Source: Pullichristensenella excrementipullorum
Lineage (GTDB): Bacteria > Bacillota > Clostridia > Christensenellales > Aristaeellaceae
Length of the DNA stretch: 64,000 nucleotides
NCBI GenBank assembly: GCA_018713365.1
Contig: DVOU01000039.1
Location: forward strand, 1 to 64,000
Reading direction: 5' to 3'
Position numbers and translations under genes: made by a program. The notes under the pieces were generated by a model that was given only the letters and a program-made list of their open reading frames with translations, did no database searches and was not told the origin of the DNA. Positions 31,909 to 40,820 of the stretch are shown piece by piece (the stretch's first letter is position 1; each line of letters opens with the position of its first letter).

Positions 31909-33005
31909 GAAAATTTCTGCAAAAGCGCGGCACGCTGAGCCTGATGGGTTCGCTCGTTTCCATACTGGCGGGCCTGCTGCTGGGCTTCATCCTGCTATTG
32001 ATCTTCAACCCCGCGCACGCCATCGGCGGTCTGGAGGACATGCTGCTCAGCGGCGCGCGCGACATGTCCAAATTGGGCAAGGTGCTTTACACCGCCGCGC
32101 CGCTTTTGATGACCGGTCTTTCCGTGGGCTTTGCCTTCAAGACGGGCCTGTTCAACATCGGCGCGTCCGGCCAGTACACCGTGGGCGCGTTCTTTGCCCT
32201 CACGGTGGGCATACAGTTCCAGCTGCCCTGGTATGTGGCCATACTCGCCGGCATGATCGGCGGCGCGATCTGGGGCGCGATCCCCGGCATCTTCAAGGCC
32301 TACTTCAACGTCAATGAGGTCATTTCCGCCATCATGTTCAACTGGATCGGCCTGTTCGCGGTGAACATGTGCATCAACAACATGCCGATGATGCTGGCCA
32401 ACGCCTGGGGGCAGATTGCCCGCGACCGCACGGCGCGGCTTGCCGACGCCAACCCCGCGGCGGCGTTGCCCAAACTGGGGCTGGACAGCGTGTTTGGCAA
32501 CTACATGAACATCGGCATCTTCATCGCCGTGATCTTCGCCATCATCGCCTGGGTGATCCTCTCCAAGACCACCTTTGGCTATGAACTGAAGGCCTGCGGC
32601 TACAACCGCAACGCCAGCCTCTACGCCGGCATCAACGACAAGCGCAACATCGTGCTCTCCATGGCCATCGCCGGAGCGTTTGCGGGCGTGGGCGGCGCCA
32701 TCTACTACCTGAGCGGCACGGCGCAGTTCACCATCATCAAGACGCTGGTGAACATGGGCTTCAACGGCATCCCCGTGGCGCTGCTGGCTTCGTCGCATCC
32801 CATCGGCACCATCTTCTCCTCGCTGTTCATCTCCTACATACAGGTGGGCGGCGAATCGCTGCAACCGGAGTTTGCCAAGGAGATCATCGACATCATCATC
32901 GCGGCCATCATCTACCTGAGCGCCTTTGCGCTGCTGGTGCAGGGCGGCATCGCCCATCTGCTCAGCCGCAAGCATGAGCGCGCCGCCGGGAAGGAGGAAG
33001 ACTGA
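31905..33005 (+). CDS. Nucleoside-type ABC transporter permease 1
   Basis: A 366-residue polytopic membrane protein of the BPD_transp_2 family with about ten hydrophobic segments. The coupling region with conserved TTFGYELKACGYNRNAS is visible near residues 222-240. It resembles NupP of nucleoside importers. It is translationally coupled to the ATPase gene, and its stop overlaps the start of the second permease (TGATG). Confidence 0.9.
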   Translation: MRKFLQKRGTLSLMGSLVSILAGLLLGFILLLIFNPAHAIGGLEDMLLSGARDMSKLGKVLYTAAPLLMTGLSVGFAFKTGLFNIGASGQYTVGAFFALTVGIQFQLPWYVAILAGMIGGAIWGAIPGIFKAYFNVNEVISAIMFNWIGLFAVNMCINNMPMMLANAWGQIARDRTARLADANPAAALPKLGLDSVFGNYMNIGIFIAVIFAIIAWVILSKTTFGYELKACGYNRNASLYAGINDKRNIVLSMAIAGAFAGVGGAIYYLSGTAQFTIIKTLVNMGFNGIPVALLASSHPIGTIFSSLFISYIQVGGESLQPEFAKEIIDIIIAAIIYLSAFALLVQGGIAHLLSRKHERAAGKEED

Positions 33006-33979
33006 TGCTTATCTTCGCGGACATTCTGAGTTCCACCATCCTCTTCGCGGTGCCGCTTCTGCTGGTGGCGCTGGGCGGCATGTTCTCTGAGCGCAGCGGC
33101 ATCATCAACATCGCGCTGGAGGGCATCATGATCGTCGGCGCACTGTTGAGCTGCCTGTTTCTGCGCGCCATGGATCAGCTCGGCTGGGGGGCCGCGCATC
33201 CGCAGCTGGCGGTGTTCTGCGCCATCCTCGTGGCGGCGCTCTCGGGCGCGGTGTTCTCCATGCTGCTGGCCTTTGCCTCCGTACACCTGAAGGCCAACCA
33301 GACCATCGGCGGCACGGCGCTGAACATGCTCGCGCCCGCGTTCGCCATCGTGCTGACCTGGGCCATCCAGGGGCAGGGGCAGACGACCATCGCCATCCCC
33401 AAGTGGGTGCGCATCACCAGCGAGGCTTCGCAGGAGGTGTTCTTCAACCGCCTGATCTTCAAGAGCCTCTATTTGACCACGCCCATCGCCATACTGCTGC
33501 TCATCGCCTCGGTCATCATCCTCTACAAGACGCGGCTGGGGCTGCGCCTGCGCTCCTGCGGCGAACACCCGCAGGCGGCGGACAGCGTGGGCATCAATGT
33601 CTACAAGATGCGCTACATCGGCGTGTTCATCTCCGGCATGCTGGGCGGCATCGGCGGCCTGGCCTTTACGGTGGCCTCCGGCTCCGGCTTCCAGAGCCAG
33701 GTGGCGGGCTACGGCTTCCTCGCGCTGGCGGTGATGATCTTCGGCAACTGGAAGCCCCTCAACATCCTCGGGGCCTCGCTGTTCTTCGCCTTTTTCAAAA
33801 TTCTCGGCTCGTACTCGAGCGCCATTCCCTTCCTGCCGGATTTCGAGGGCATCAAGTCCAGCGAGTACATCTACCTGATGCTCCCCTATGTGGTGACGAT
33901 GATCGTGCTGGTGCTGACATCCAAGAAGTCCCGCGCGCCGAAAGCCGAGGGCATCCCCTACGACAAGGGCAGCCGCTGA
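33005..33979 (+). CDS. Nucleoside-type ABC transporter permease 2
   Basis: A 324-residue polytopic membrane protein of the same BPD_transp_2 family. It carries the family start (FAVPLLLVALGGMFSERSG, IINIALEGIMI) and the conserved KTRLGLRLRSCGEHPQAADS coupling segment. It resembles NupQ and pairs with the first permease to form the pore. It is the last gene of the four-gene operon; the next gene lies 68 bases downstream behind its own ribosome binding site. Confidence 0.9.
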   Translation: MLIFADILSSTILFAVPLLLVALGGMFSERSGIINIALEGIMIVGALLSCLFLRAMDQLGWGAAHPQLAVFCAILVAALSGAVFSMLLAFASVHLKANQTIGGTALNMLAPAFAIVLTWAIQGQGQTTIAIPKWVRITSEASQEVFFNRLIFKSLYLTTPIAILLLIASVIILYKTRLGLRLRSCGEHPQAADSVGINVYKMRYIGVFISGMLGGIGGLAFTVASGSGFQSQVAGYGFLALAVMIFGNWKPLNILGASLFFAFFKILGSYSSAIPFLPDFEGIKSSEYIYLMLPYVVTMIVLVLTSKKSRAPKAEGIPYDKGSR

Positions 33980-34047
33980 CGGCTGTCGCACAAAGCGGGC
34001 CCGCTTCATGCGAGCGGGGCCGTGCGCATTGAAAAGGAGGGCGTAAT

Positions 34048-34398
34048 ATGGGATGCGCGCATCGCCCGAAGGAAGCCCTGCGCGCGGCGTTCTGCGGCTA
34101 TTTTTCAGAGGGCGTTTACACCTGCAAACGCTGCGGAAAGGACATTCACTGGAAGAGCGACTCGCTGCGCATGTGGGTGCAACTCGTTTGTTGCGGCGTG
34201 GGCATCATCGCCGCGGCAATCCTGTTTTTCATCCTCGCGTTCTTTCTCCCGCCCCGCAGCGCGGCAATACTTGCGACGCTGATCGGCTTCACGCTTGGTG
34301 CGATCATGACCGTCCATGTCGTTCGCACGGGCAACTACTTTATCACCCGGGAGGAGGAACGGGACAAGGGCGTGGCGGACCTGCGTCTTCACCGCTAA
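34048..34398 (+). CDS. Small membrane protein with zinc-ribbon head, unknown function
   Basis: A 116-residue protein. The N-terminal ~40 residues contain YTCKRCGKDIHWK, half of a zinc-ribbon-like motif with other Cys nearby. Two transmembrane helices follow (residues ~42-68 and ~74-92), then a charged tail. A strong AAGGAGG site precedes ATG 34048. I do not recognise a named family. The following frameshifted gene starts 12 bases after the stop with its own ribosome binding site, so the two likely form a pair. Confidence 0.65.
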   Translation: MGCAHRPKEALRAAFCGYFSEGVYTCKRCGKDIHWKSDSLRMWVQLVCCGVGIIAAAILFFILAFFLPPRSAAILATLIGFTLGAIMTVHVVRTGNYFITREEERDKGVADLRLHR

Positions 34399-34410
34399 GG
34401 AGGGGTTTCT

Positions 34411-34853
34411 ATGCGTTCCATGAGCATGTATGACTGCCCATATACCTGATCTTTCTGGCGCTGCTGGAGGCGCTGAGCTGGTGGCTGGGCGCGTGGGTTT
34501 TGGCCGCGCTGTTTCTGGCGCTGTACGCCGTCTTTGCCGTCGCATCGCTGCGCAACGACCTGATCTTACGCTATGACAGGGTGATCGTCGTCCTTCGCGG
34601 GAAACCGTACCCGCTGGAATGGGAGGACGTCGAGCGCGTCGAGCGCGCATACCGCCTCACGTTTGAGCCTGTATACAGATTTACGCTGAAAAGGGAGATA
34701 CACGCGGTGCTGCCTGCGCGAAAGGCGCCGTTGGACATTTACGTCACGCCGGCGGTACGGCGCATCGTCTCGGCGCACATGGAGATCGACGAAAGCGCCA
34801 GAGACGCCCTGCGGGAATTTCTGCGGCATCCCTGGCGGCGCGGCGGGCGCTGA
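34411..34853 (+). pseudogene. Frameshifted small membrane protein with PH-like domain
   Basis: A strong ribosome binding site (AAGGAGGGG) and ATG 34411 begin a peptide that stops after 12 codons. In the -1 frame, open from 34434, the sequence continues as LPIYLIFLALLEALSWWLGA, a hydrophobic pair of helices, then a ~95-residue soluble part (RYDRVIVVLRGKPYPLEW, VERVERAYRL) resembling a bacterial PH-like domain. One missing base around 34430-34440 explains the break: a real mutation or a sequencing error. An internal TTG at 34500 could allow a shortened protein. Confidence 0.55.
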
Positions 34854-34855
34854 AA

Positions 34856-35746
34856 CTATCCGCGCGGCAGGATGAGGCGCACTGCGTCGTGGAGGTTGCG
34901 TATCTCGATGTGTTCCGCGCCGGGCTGGAATTCGCCGTCGAGCGTCCAATCCATGTCCCCCGGCGCGGAGATGCGCAAATGGGCTGCTTTGAAGAAACAG
35001 AGCAGCTCGTTATCGTAATTTTGGCTTTGCAGGGCGACGGCGGCGGCGATGAGCTGGCCGATGTGCTGCGGCTTGCGCACGAGCATGACTTCAAACTTGC
35101 CATCGTGCAGGTCGATCTGTCTGGGGTCGAGCCGCAGCACGCCGCCCATGGAGGTGGAGTTGCCCACCATGCCGAAAATGAACTCGCCGGAGCGCACCTC
35201 CCCCTCCGCCTCCACGGTGACGGCGTAGGGGCGGATGTTGGCGAGGTCCCTGATGCCTTCAAAGATGTAGGCGAGGTGGCCGACGGCGTTCTTGACCGCC
35301 TGCGGGGCGGCGTAGGAGGCGCGGGTGAAGGCGCCGAAAGAGGCCGTGTAGGCAAAGCAGCGGCCATTGAGCGTGCCGACGTCGATGGGCGTAGGCACGC
35401 CGCCGGCGATGTCGCGCGCGGCCTGCAGGATGTCGCGGGAGATGCCGTGGCTGGCGGCAAAGTCGTTGGTGGAGCCGGCGGCAATGTAGCCGATGGGCAC
35501 GTTTTGCCCGGCTTCGAGCATGCCGGACAGCACTTCGTTGAGCGTGCCGTCGCCGCCGATGCAGACCACGCGGCGAAACTCGCCCGCGCGCGAAGCCACC
35601 GCCGCGCGCGCCTCCCCCGCCGCCTTCGTCTCCAAAAGCTCGGCGATGACGCCGTCGCTTTCCAGCAGCGGCAGAAGTTCGCCCAAACGGCGACCCGCCT
35701 GCATGCGCCCGGCGCGGGGGTTGAGGATGACCAGTTGCCTTTCCAT
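34856..35746 (-). CDS. Diacylglycerol/lipid kinase (YegS/DgkB family)
   Basis: A 296-residue protein with the DAGK catalytic domain: NPRAGRMQAGR at the N-terminus, the nucleotide loop CIGGDGTLNEVLSG (~63-75) and AAGSTNDFA (~91-99), followed by the beta-sandwich domain ending DGEFQPGAEHIEIRN. It phosphorylates diacylglycerol or a related lipid at the membrane surface, linked to phospholipid recycling. ATG 35746 follows a GGAGGTGA site. The YbjN gene lies 15 bases upstream on the same strand, so the two form an operon. Confidence 0.88.
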   Translation of the reverse strand: MERQLVILNPRAGRMQAGRRLGELLPLLESDGVIAELLETKAAGEARAAVASRAGEFRRVVCIGGDGTLNEVLSGMLEAGQNVPIGYIAAGSTNDFAASHGISRDILQAARDIAGGVPTPIDVGTLNGRCFAYTASFGAFTRASYAAPQAVKNAVGHLAYIFEGIRDLANIRPYAVTVEAEGEVRSGEFIFGMVGNSTSMGGVLRLDPRQIDLHDGKFEVMLVRKPQHIGQLIAAAVALQSQNYDNELLCFFKAAHLRISAPGDMDWTLDGEFQPGAEHIEIRNLHDAVRLILPRG

Positions 35747-35761
35747 GGGATCACCTCCAAT

Positions 35762-36181
35762 TCAGGCCCAGGTGGCCTGCATCAGCCGCGGGATGCTCTC
35801 GTCGAGGATGGCCACGGCGCGGACGAGCAGCTCCTCGGCGACCGCGCCGACGTTTTCGCAACTGCTGGGGATGTCCATCTCCATATTGACGACGTTCTTT
35901 TCCGGGTCGATGACGAACTTGGCGTAGCGGTACTTGCGGTTGAGTTCGTTGCAAACCTCATAGAGCCTGGCGAGCCGCTCGGGCGGAAACTTGACCACGC
36001 CGGAGACGCGCAGGGCCACGTCGTTGCCATCGGTATTGGAGAGGAAGTAGAGGTTGACGCTGGCAAAATTGCGGCCGCTGAAGGCGGTCTCCACCAGCGA
36101 CATGCCGCCCTTTTCGCGCAGCTTGCACTTGATGTTTTTGCGCAAAAACGCTTCGTATATCCTTTCGGCCGCCTGATACAT
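35762..36181 (-). CDS. YbjN domain-containing protein
   Basis: A 139-residue protein matching YbjN-like folds (type III chaperone-like): LYFLSNTDGNDVALRVSG, VVKFPPERLARLYEVCNELN and KFVIDPEKNVVNMEMDIP in order. Function is unknown; YbjN proteins have been linked to stress responses. A GGAGGGATGCCCG-type site precedes ATG 36181. It is followed by the lipid kinase in the same direction. Confidence 0.75.
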   Translation of the reverse strand: MYQAAERIYEAFLRKNIKCKLREKGGMSLVETAFSGRNFASVNLYFLSNTDGNDVALRVSGVVKFPPERLARLYEVCNELNRKYRYAKFVIDPEKNVVNMEMDIPSSCENVGAVAEELLVRAVAILDESIPRLMQATWA

Positions 36182-36231
36182 CGGGCATCCCTCCTGAGAA
36201 ACTTTGGCGCGGGGCGCGGCGTCGCGCCCTG

Positions 36232-37146
36232 TCAGGTCTGTGCGCGCTTGCCGTAGCGCGTGCGGTATTCGCGCGGGGTCATGTGGAAAAAGCGGCGGAA
36301 CATCTGTCCGTAATGGCTCTGGCTGTTGAAGCCCACCTCAAAGCAGATCTCGGCGATGGACTTGTCCGTATCCAGCAATAGCTGCGCCGACATCGAGGCG
36401 CGATAGCGCAGCAGGTAGGCCGTGGGCGTGACGCCGAGCGTCTTTTTGAAGGCCCGCAGGCACTCGCGCTCGCCCACGTTGGCCGCAGCGGCGATGTCGC
36501 CAAGCTGGATGGGTTCGGCATAGTGCATGTGGATGAAATCGAGCATGCGCTTGGCGCGCTCTTCGGAAGCCTCGCTGACGCCCTCGTATTCGCGCATGGC
36601 GGCGCGCATGTTGCGCACGATGTGCCACAGGCACTCGGTCAGGCGCGCGCGCACCAGAAGCTCGAAGCCGTACTTGCCCTCGTCGTAGGTGAGGAAGGCC
36701 TCGCGCAGGCTCTTGAGTACCGCCTGCTGCCACTCCACTTCCGGGGCAAGGCGCAATATTTTCACCGCGCCGGACTTGACCAGGGGCATGACGTAGCGGC
36801 GGGCAAAGACGCTGTCCTCGCGCCCGGCGAGCATGTTGTAATCCAGCACCAGAGAGATCATGCGGCATCCCTCGTCCCCAACGATGTCAAAGGCGTGCAG
36901 CGCCTCGGCGTTGATGAACATGCCCTCCCCCGCCTTGAGTACGAAGGCCCCGGAGCCGAAGCGCACGCGCGCCGCGCCGCCCACCACCATGCTCAATTCG
37001 ATCTCCTCGCGCCAATGCCAGGAAATGGCGCTGGCGGGATACAGGGCTATATCAATGAAGTAAGCCCCGCAGGGAAAGCTCGCCGTGCCGCATACAGCGG
37101 CCTCTCTTCGGTCCGGCGAAAGCGTCAGGGACGTTTTTTGCTGCAT
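36232..37146 (-). CDS. AraC family transcriptional regulator
   Basis: A 304-residue regulator. The N-terminal cupin sensor (residues ~15-150, with WHWREEIELSMVVGG and GEGMFINAEALHAF) probably binds a sugar-like ligand. The C-terminal AraC DNA-binding domain (~205-300) has two helix-turn-helix motifs, LGDIAAAANVGERECLRAFK and IAEICFEVGFNSQSHYGQMF (the latter typical). ATG 37146 follows AAGGAGGCG; further upstream codons lack a site. It is divergent from the small gene at 37269, which could be its target. Confidence 0.88.
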   Translation of the reverse strand: MQQKTSLTLSPDRREAAVCGTASFPCGAYFIDIALYPASAISWHWREEIELSMVVGGAARVRFGSGAFVLKAGEGMFINAEALHAFDIVGDEGCRMISLVLDYNMLAGREDSVFARRYVMPLVKSGAVKILRLAPEVEWQQAVLKSLREAFLTYDEGKYGFELLVRARLTECLWHIVRNMRAAMREYEGVSEASEERAKRMLDFIHMHYAEPIQLGDIAAAANVGERECLRAFKKTLGVTPTAYLLRYRASMSAQLLLDTDKSIAEICFEVGFNSQSHYGQMFRRFFHMTPREYRTRYGKRAQT

Positions 37147-37268
37147 GGTTTTTTCGCCTCCTTGTCGGGATATTGATAATTGTCGGCGAAATCCGAATAG
37201 AAATCCCCGGGGAGATGTCGTATGATATAGCCACAGGGACGGAAACGAACCGAGGAGGGATTTCATCC

Positions 37269-37532
37269 ATGAAACTGTTCAATATCCACAACACCGAGAA
37301 TTTCTACAAGGTGATCGATTCCTGCAAGGCCCCTGTTCTGGTCTCGGCCGCTGACGGCCGCAGCGAGGATTTCCGCAACAACACGCTTCTGCGTTCGGTC
37401 GCGGAGACCGCTTCCCAGGGCGAGGGCATCTCGGAGATCGAGCTGCACACCACCTGCGCGGAAGATACCATCCGTCTGCTCGACTACATGACCTACGGTT
37501 ACAGCGGGTCTTATGAAAAGAAGTCCGCGTAA
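37269..37532 (+). CDS. Conserved-looking hypothetical small protein
   Basis: An 87-residue acidic soluble protein starting MKLFNIHNTENFYKVID and ending with TYGYSGSYEKKSA. A strong GAGGAGG site at 37251-37257 precedes ATG 37269, and tandem terminators follow, so it is very likely a real monocistronic gene. No domain is recognised. Its divergent position to an AraC regulator and the palindromic TCCCCGGGGA in the shared promoter region suggest regulated expression. Confidence 0.7.
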   Translation: MKLFNIHNTENFYKVIDSCKAPVLVSAADGRSEDFRNNTLLRSVAETASQGEGISEIELHTTCAEDTIRLLDYMTYGYSGSYEKKSA

Positions 37533-37562
37533 CCATGGAACGTGAGAATTTAGAACACTAAA

Positions 37563-37639
37563 GCGCCCGGGGATGTCCCTGCCGGGCGCGCAGTTTTTTT
37601 GGCGGCGAGAGCGGTATGCGCGCTTTCGCCGCCGTTTTT
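37563..37639 (+). terminator. Tandem terminators after the small gene
   Basis: GCGCCCGG (37563-37570) pairs with CCGGGCGC (37582-37589) followed by seven T (37594-37600); directly after, GGCGGCGA pairs with TCGCCGCC (37601-37633), then TTTTT. Two plus-strand terminators back to back. Confidence 0.75.
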
Positions 37640-37645
37640 GCCGCC

Positions 37646-38440
37646 TCAGCCGAAGACCGCCAGCCTGTCCAGCACGAGGATGAGCGCCAGATGCGCCGGG
37701 TAGAACAGGTAAAACACCCATTTGTTGATGCGCAGGCGCGTATTGGTGCGGATGTAGATGAACGGCAGCGCGAGCAGTGCGAACATCTGCGTGGCAAAGC
37801 GCACGCCGAAGAGCTGGTATCCCCCGCCCTGCAGCCCCCACCAGACCATGAAGCCCGCCACCAGCGGCAGCGAAAGAAGCGGCGTCTGGCAAAAGAGGAA
37901 AAACAGCAGCATCAGCAGGATGCCGTTGAAGCCGTAATCCAGTTCGCCGCGGATGATCCAGCAAAGCAGCAGCGTCGCCGCCGTGATGGTCAGGTGCCGG
38001 TCGCGGATCGACCAGAGCAGGATCAGCCCCAGAGAAAGCGAGAGCAGTATGCTCGGGTGGTGCCAGCTTTCGATGTAGAAGTTCAGCGCCGCGCGTACCG
38101 GCTCTTCCACAAAGGAGACGGCGTACATGGCCGGGCTGGTGTGGTGCATGGCCACCACGTACAGCGGCTGCACCAACAGCGCCATCAGCACGACGCGCTG
38201 CACATAGCGCAGCATATCGTGCGTATAGACGCAGCCGACCGTCAGGCAGTAGGCGTAGATCGGGAAGGCGATGCGCCCGATGATGCGCATGACGCGATAC
38301 TGCGGAAAGAGGATCGCGCCCATGTGATCGACGAGCATGGTGACGATGGCGATGAGCTTGAGCAGGCCCGTGTCCGTATTGAGGCGGATGTTCATGTTCT
38401 CAAACGGCCACGGGATGCTCAGGTTTCCTTTTTTTGCCAT
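37646..38440 (-). CDS. TraX family membrane protein
   Basis: A 264-residue polytopic protein with about eight transmembrane segments, starting LNTDTGLLKLIAIVTMLVDHMG, the usual N-terminus of TraX family proteins. These are acetyltransferase-3 superfamily relatives; TraX of F plasmid acetylates pilin, but in Firmicutes chromosomes the substrate is unknown and a cell-surface sugar is more likely. It follows the ROK kinase gene by four bases, forming a two-gene operon. This is not conjugation context. Confidence 0.85.
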   Translation of the reverse strand: MAKKGNLSIPWPFENMNIRLNTDTGLLKLIAIVTMLVDHMGAILFPQYRVMRIIGRIAFPIYAYCLTVGCVYTHDMLRYVQRVVLMALLVQPLYVVAMHHTSPAMYAVSFVEEPVRAALNFYIESWHHPSILLSLSLGLILLWSIRDRHLTITAATLLLCWIIRGELDYGFNGILLMLLFFLFCQTPLLSLPLVAGFMVWWGLQGGGYQLFGVRFATQMFALLALPFIYIRTNTRLRINKWVFYLFYPAHLALILVLDRLAVFG

Positions 38441-38444
38441 GACG

Positions 38445-39320
38445 CTACCCCAGCGCCCGCACCGCGAGCAGCAGAGAGCCGATGGCGCCGCTGTTGTTGC
38501 CCAGCCCCGGGGGCACGATGTAGGTGTCTATGTGTTCGAGGATGGCGGGGTGGGCGACGTAGCCGTTGAGGATCTCCAGCGTGCGCTTGCGCACCATGGG
38601 GAACAGATGCTCCTGGTGCATGACGCCGCCGCCGAGCACAATGCGCTCGGGCGAGAGCATCACCGTCGTGTTCACGCACATCTGCGCCAGATACTCGGCC
38701 TCGATCTCCCAGGCGATGTGGTCCGGCGGCAATTCGCGCGCGGGCACGCCCCAGCGCTGCTGCATGGCCTTGCCGCAGGCCATGCCTTCCAGACAGCCAT
38801 CGTGGTAGGGGCAGAAGCCGTGGGGCGCGGGGTCCTTGGGATGCGGGCGCAGCAGCATGTGGCCCATCTCCGGGTGCAGAAGGCCGTGCAGCAGCATGCC
38901 GCGGTAGTAGAAGCCGCCGCCCAGCCCGGTGCCGATGGTGTAGTAGACGAGGCTGTTCAGGCCCTTGCCCGCGCCCATCTCCACCTCGCCCAGCGCCGCG
39001 CCGTTGACGTCCGTATCAAAGCCCACGGGCACGCCAAGCGCGTCCATGAGCCTGCTGCGCACGGACACGTATTGCCAGCCGGGCTTGGGGGTGTTGGTGA
39101 TGTAACCGTAGGTCGGGGAATCCTCGTTGAGATCCACGGGGCCGAAGCAGCTCACGCCCAGCGCCTCGATGCCCTTGTCGGCAAAAAAGCCGATGACGTC
39201 CGCGAAGGTAGACTCCGGGTCCCGCGTGGGGTAACTCTCGCGCGCAAAGATCTCGCCTTTTTCATTGCCCAAGGCACAGACCATCTTCGTTCCGCCAGTT
39301 TCCAAAGCTCCCAGCAACAT
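38445..39320 (-). CDS. ROK family sugar kinase (fructokinase-like)
   Basis: A 291-residue kinase. The phosphate loop ALETGGTKMVCALG (~5-18), the catalytic DTDVNGAALGE (Asp ~103) and the sugar- and zinc-binding segment HPEMGHMLLRPHP...FCPYHDGCLEGMACG with His/Cys ligands are all present and point to the ScrK/GmuE type that acts on fructose or mannose. The cytoplasmic product enters glycolysis as a hexose-6-phosphate. A GGAGGGG site precedes ATG 39320, with a good promoter upstream. TraX follows. Confidence 0.9.
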   Translation of the reverse strand: MLLGALETGGTKMVCALGNEKGEIFARESYPTRDPESTFADVIGFFADKGIEALGVSCFGPVDLNEDSPTYGYITNTPKPGWQYVSVRSRLMDALGVPVGFDTDVNGAALGEVEMGAGKGLNSLVYYTIGTGLGGGFYYRGMLLHGLLHPEMGHMLLRPHPKDPAPHGFCPYHDGCLEGMACGKAMQQRWGVPARELPPDHIAWEIEAEYLAQMCVNTTVMLSPERIVLGGGVMHQEHLFPMVRKRTLEILNGYVAHPAILEHIDTYIVPPGLGNNSGAIGSLLLAVRALG

Positions 39321-39351
39321 GGCCGACCCCTCCTATTATGTTCATGTTACT

Positions 39352-39380
39352 ATGATATACTTTTCCGCGCGATTCGTCAA
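39352..39380 (-). promoter_or_regulatory. Promoter of the ROK-traX operon
   Basis: On the minus strand, TTGACG (39375-39380), a 17-base spacer and TATCAT (39352-39357). Confidence 0.7.
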
Positions 39381-39412
39381 CCCGGAAATGCCCGAAATGC
39401 GGGGACGGCGTT

Positions 39413-39439
39413 AAAAAAACGCCCCTCATGCGAGAGGCG
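39413..39439 (-). terminator. Terminator of the spoVA operon
   Basis: On the minus strand, CGCCTCTC and GAGGGGCG (39420-39439, one mismatch) form a stem followed by seven T (39413-39419). Confidence 0.7.
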
Positions 39440-39444
39440 ACTCT

Positions 39445-39813
39445 TCAGGGTTTGGCCTTGGGCTTGAAGATCAGGGCGTTGATGAGGCCGAAAAAGATGG
39501 CCGCGGCGATGCCCGACGCCGCCCGCGTCACGCCGCCGGCGAGCGCGCCGAGGATGCCGTAGCTGTTCACGGCCTCGATGGCGCCCATGGCCAGCGAGTA
39601 ACCAAAGCCGGTGAGCGGCACCGTCGCCCCCGCGCCGGCAAAGTCCACCAGCGGCTTGTAGAGGCCGACGGCGGTGAGGAAGACGCCCGCGGTGACGAAA
39701 AGCACGAGGATGCGGGCGTTGGTCAGCTTCGTGGTCTGTAAAAGCGCCTGCCCCACCACGCAGATGAGGCCGCCGACCACGAAGGCCTTGACAAAGCTCC
39801 AGAAGATGTCCAT
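39445..39813 (-). CDS. spoVAE: Stage V sporulation protein AE
   Basis: A 122-residue membrane protein with four hydrophobic segments, starting FWSFVKAFVVGGLICVVGQ, and the conserved AGAGATVPLTGFGYSLA. This is the SpoVAEb form. SpoVA proteins form the inner spore membrane channel that moves dipicolinic acid. The ATG overlaps the spoVAD stop (TGATG). Confidence 0.92.
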   Translation of the reverse strand: MDIFWSFVKAFVVGGLICVVGQALLQTTKLTNARILVLFVTAGVFLTAVGLYKPLVDFAGAGATVPLTGFGYSLAMGAIEAVNSYGILGALAGGVTRAASGIAAAIFFGLINALIFKPKAKP

Positions 39814-40820
39814 CAGCGCACCTCCAATCGCGCGGCGTAGGCGATGCCGGGAATGGTCTCAGCCTGCATGGTGCTGGTGGGGCTGAGCATGGCCCCGGAG
39901 CCGACGAGCAGCACCCTTTTCAGTTCCCCGCGTTCCATGCGCTTCATCAGCATGCCGCAGGCAACCGACGCCACGCAGCCGCAGCCGCTGCCGCCCGCGT
40001 GGGTGTCCTGTTCCTGATAAAACAGCGAGGCCCCGCAGTCCACCACTTTTTCCGGCGGCAGGGGCCGGCCTTCCTCCTGCGCGAGGCGCAAAAGCAGCTC
40101 GCGGCCGATCCAGCCGAGGTCGCCGGTGGCGATGAGGTCAAAATCGTCCGGCGAGGCGCCCGTATCGTCCAAGTGGGCGAATATGGTGGAAAACACCGCC
40201 GGGGCCATGGCCGCGCCCATGTGGTTGGCGTCCTTGATCCTGGGATCGACGATGCGGCCCAGCGTGCCGGCAGTAATGCGCAGGCCTGTTCCCTCCTCCG
40301 CCCGCAAAAGCGCGCAGCCCGCCGCCGTGGCCGTCCATTGGGCCGAGGGCGGGCGCTGCGTGCCCATCTCCAGCGGGAAGCGGAACTGCCGCTCGGCGGT
40401 GCAGAAGTGGCTGGAGGCGGCGCAGAGGGCGTTTTGCAGATAGCCGCCGCTGACCAGCGCCGCGGCCAGCACCAGCCCCTCCACAAACGTGGAGCAGGCC
40501 CCGTAGAGGCCCACCAGCGGCGTGCCCAGCGCCCGGGCGGCAAAGCCGGTGGCGATGATCTGATCGTTGAGATCGCCGCAGAAGAGCGCCTGCGCCTCGT
40601 CCGCGGGCAGGCCCGCCCCGTCCATGACGCGCGCAACGCAGCGGCGCAGCATCTCGCTCTCCCCCATCTCCCATGTCTTCTGGCCAAAGAGATCATCCCG
40701 CGAAATTTCGTCGAACCAGTCCGCCAGCGGCCCCTCGCCCTCCTTCGGCCCGGCGATGGAGGCGTGGGCGGCGATGCGCGGCGGACGATCGTAGAGGAAC
40801 GTGCGGCTGCCCGCTCTCAC
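39813..40820 (-). CDS. spoVAD: Stage V sporulation protein AD (DPA-binding)
   Basis: A 335-residue soluble or peripheral protein with a thiolase-like fold; family sequence is clear from AHASIAGPKEGEGPLADWFD (shown in part), VGLYGACSTFVEGL and QEQDTHAGGSGCGCVASV. It binds dipicolinic acid during uptake into the forespore. GTG 40820 is selected because GGAG lies seven bases upstream, it gives the family N-terminus, and it overlaps the spoVAC stop as GTGA; a GTG at 40829 is the alternative. Confidence 0.93.
   Translation of the reverse strand: MRAGSRTFLYDRPPRIAAHASIAGPKEGEGPLADWFDEISRDDLFGQKTWEMGESEMLRRCVARVMDGAGLPADEAQALFCGDLNDQIIATGFAARALGTPLVGLYGACSTFVEGLVLAAALVSGGYLQNALCAASSHFCTAERQFRFPLEMGTQRPPSAQWTATAAGCALLRAEEGTGLRITAGTLGRIVDPRIKDANHMGAAMAPAVFSTIFAHLDDTGASPDDFDLIATGDLGWIGRELLLRLAQEEGRPLPPEKVVDCGASLFYQEQDTHAGGSGCGCVASVACGMLMKRMERGELKRVLLVGSGAMLSPTSTMQAETIPGIAYAARLEVR

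Noticed and set aside
33980..34020. Terminator after the nucleoside transporter operon
   Set aside because: A GC-rich hairpin can be drawn but there is no T-run, so it was not annotated.
37646..38440. TraX taken as evidence for a second conjugative element
   Set aside because: TraX-family genes are common on Firmicutes chromosomes, and the neighbours are a sugar kinase and sporulation genes.
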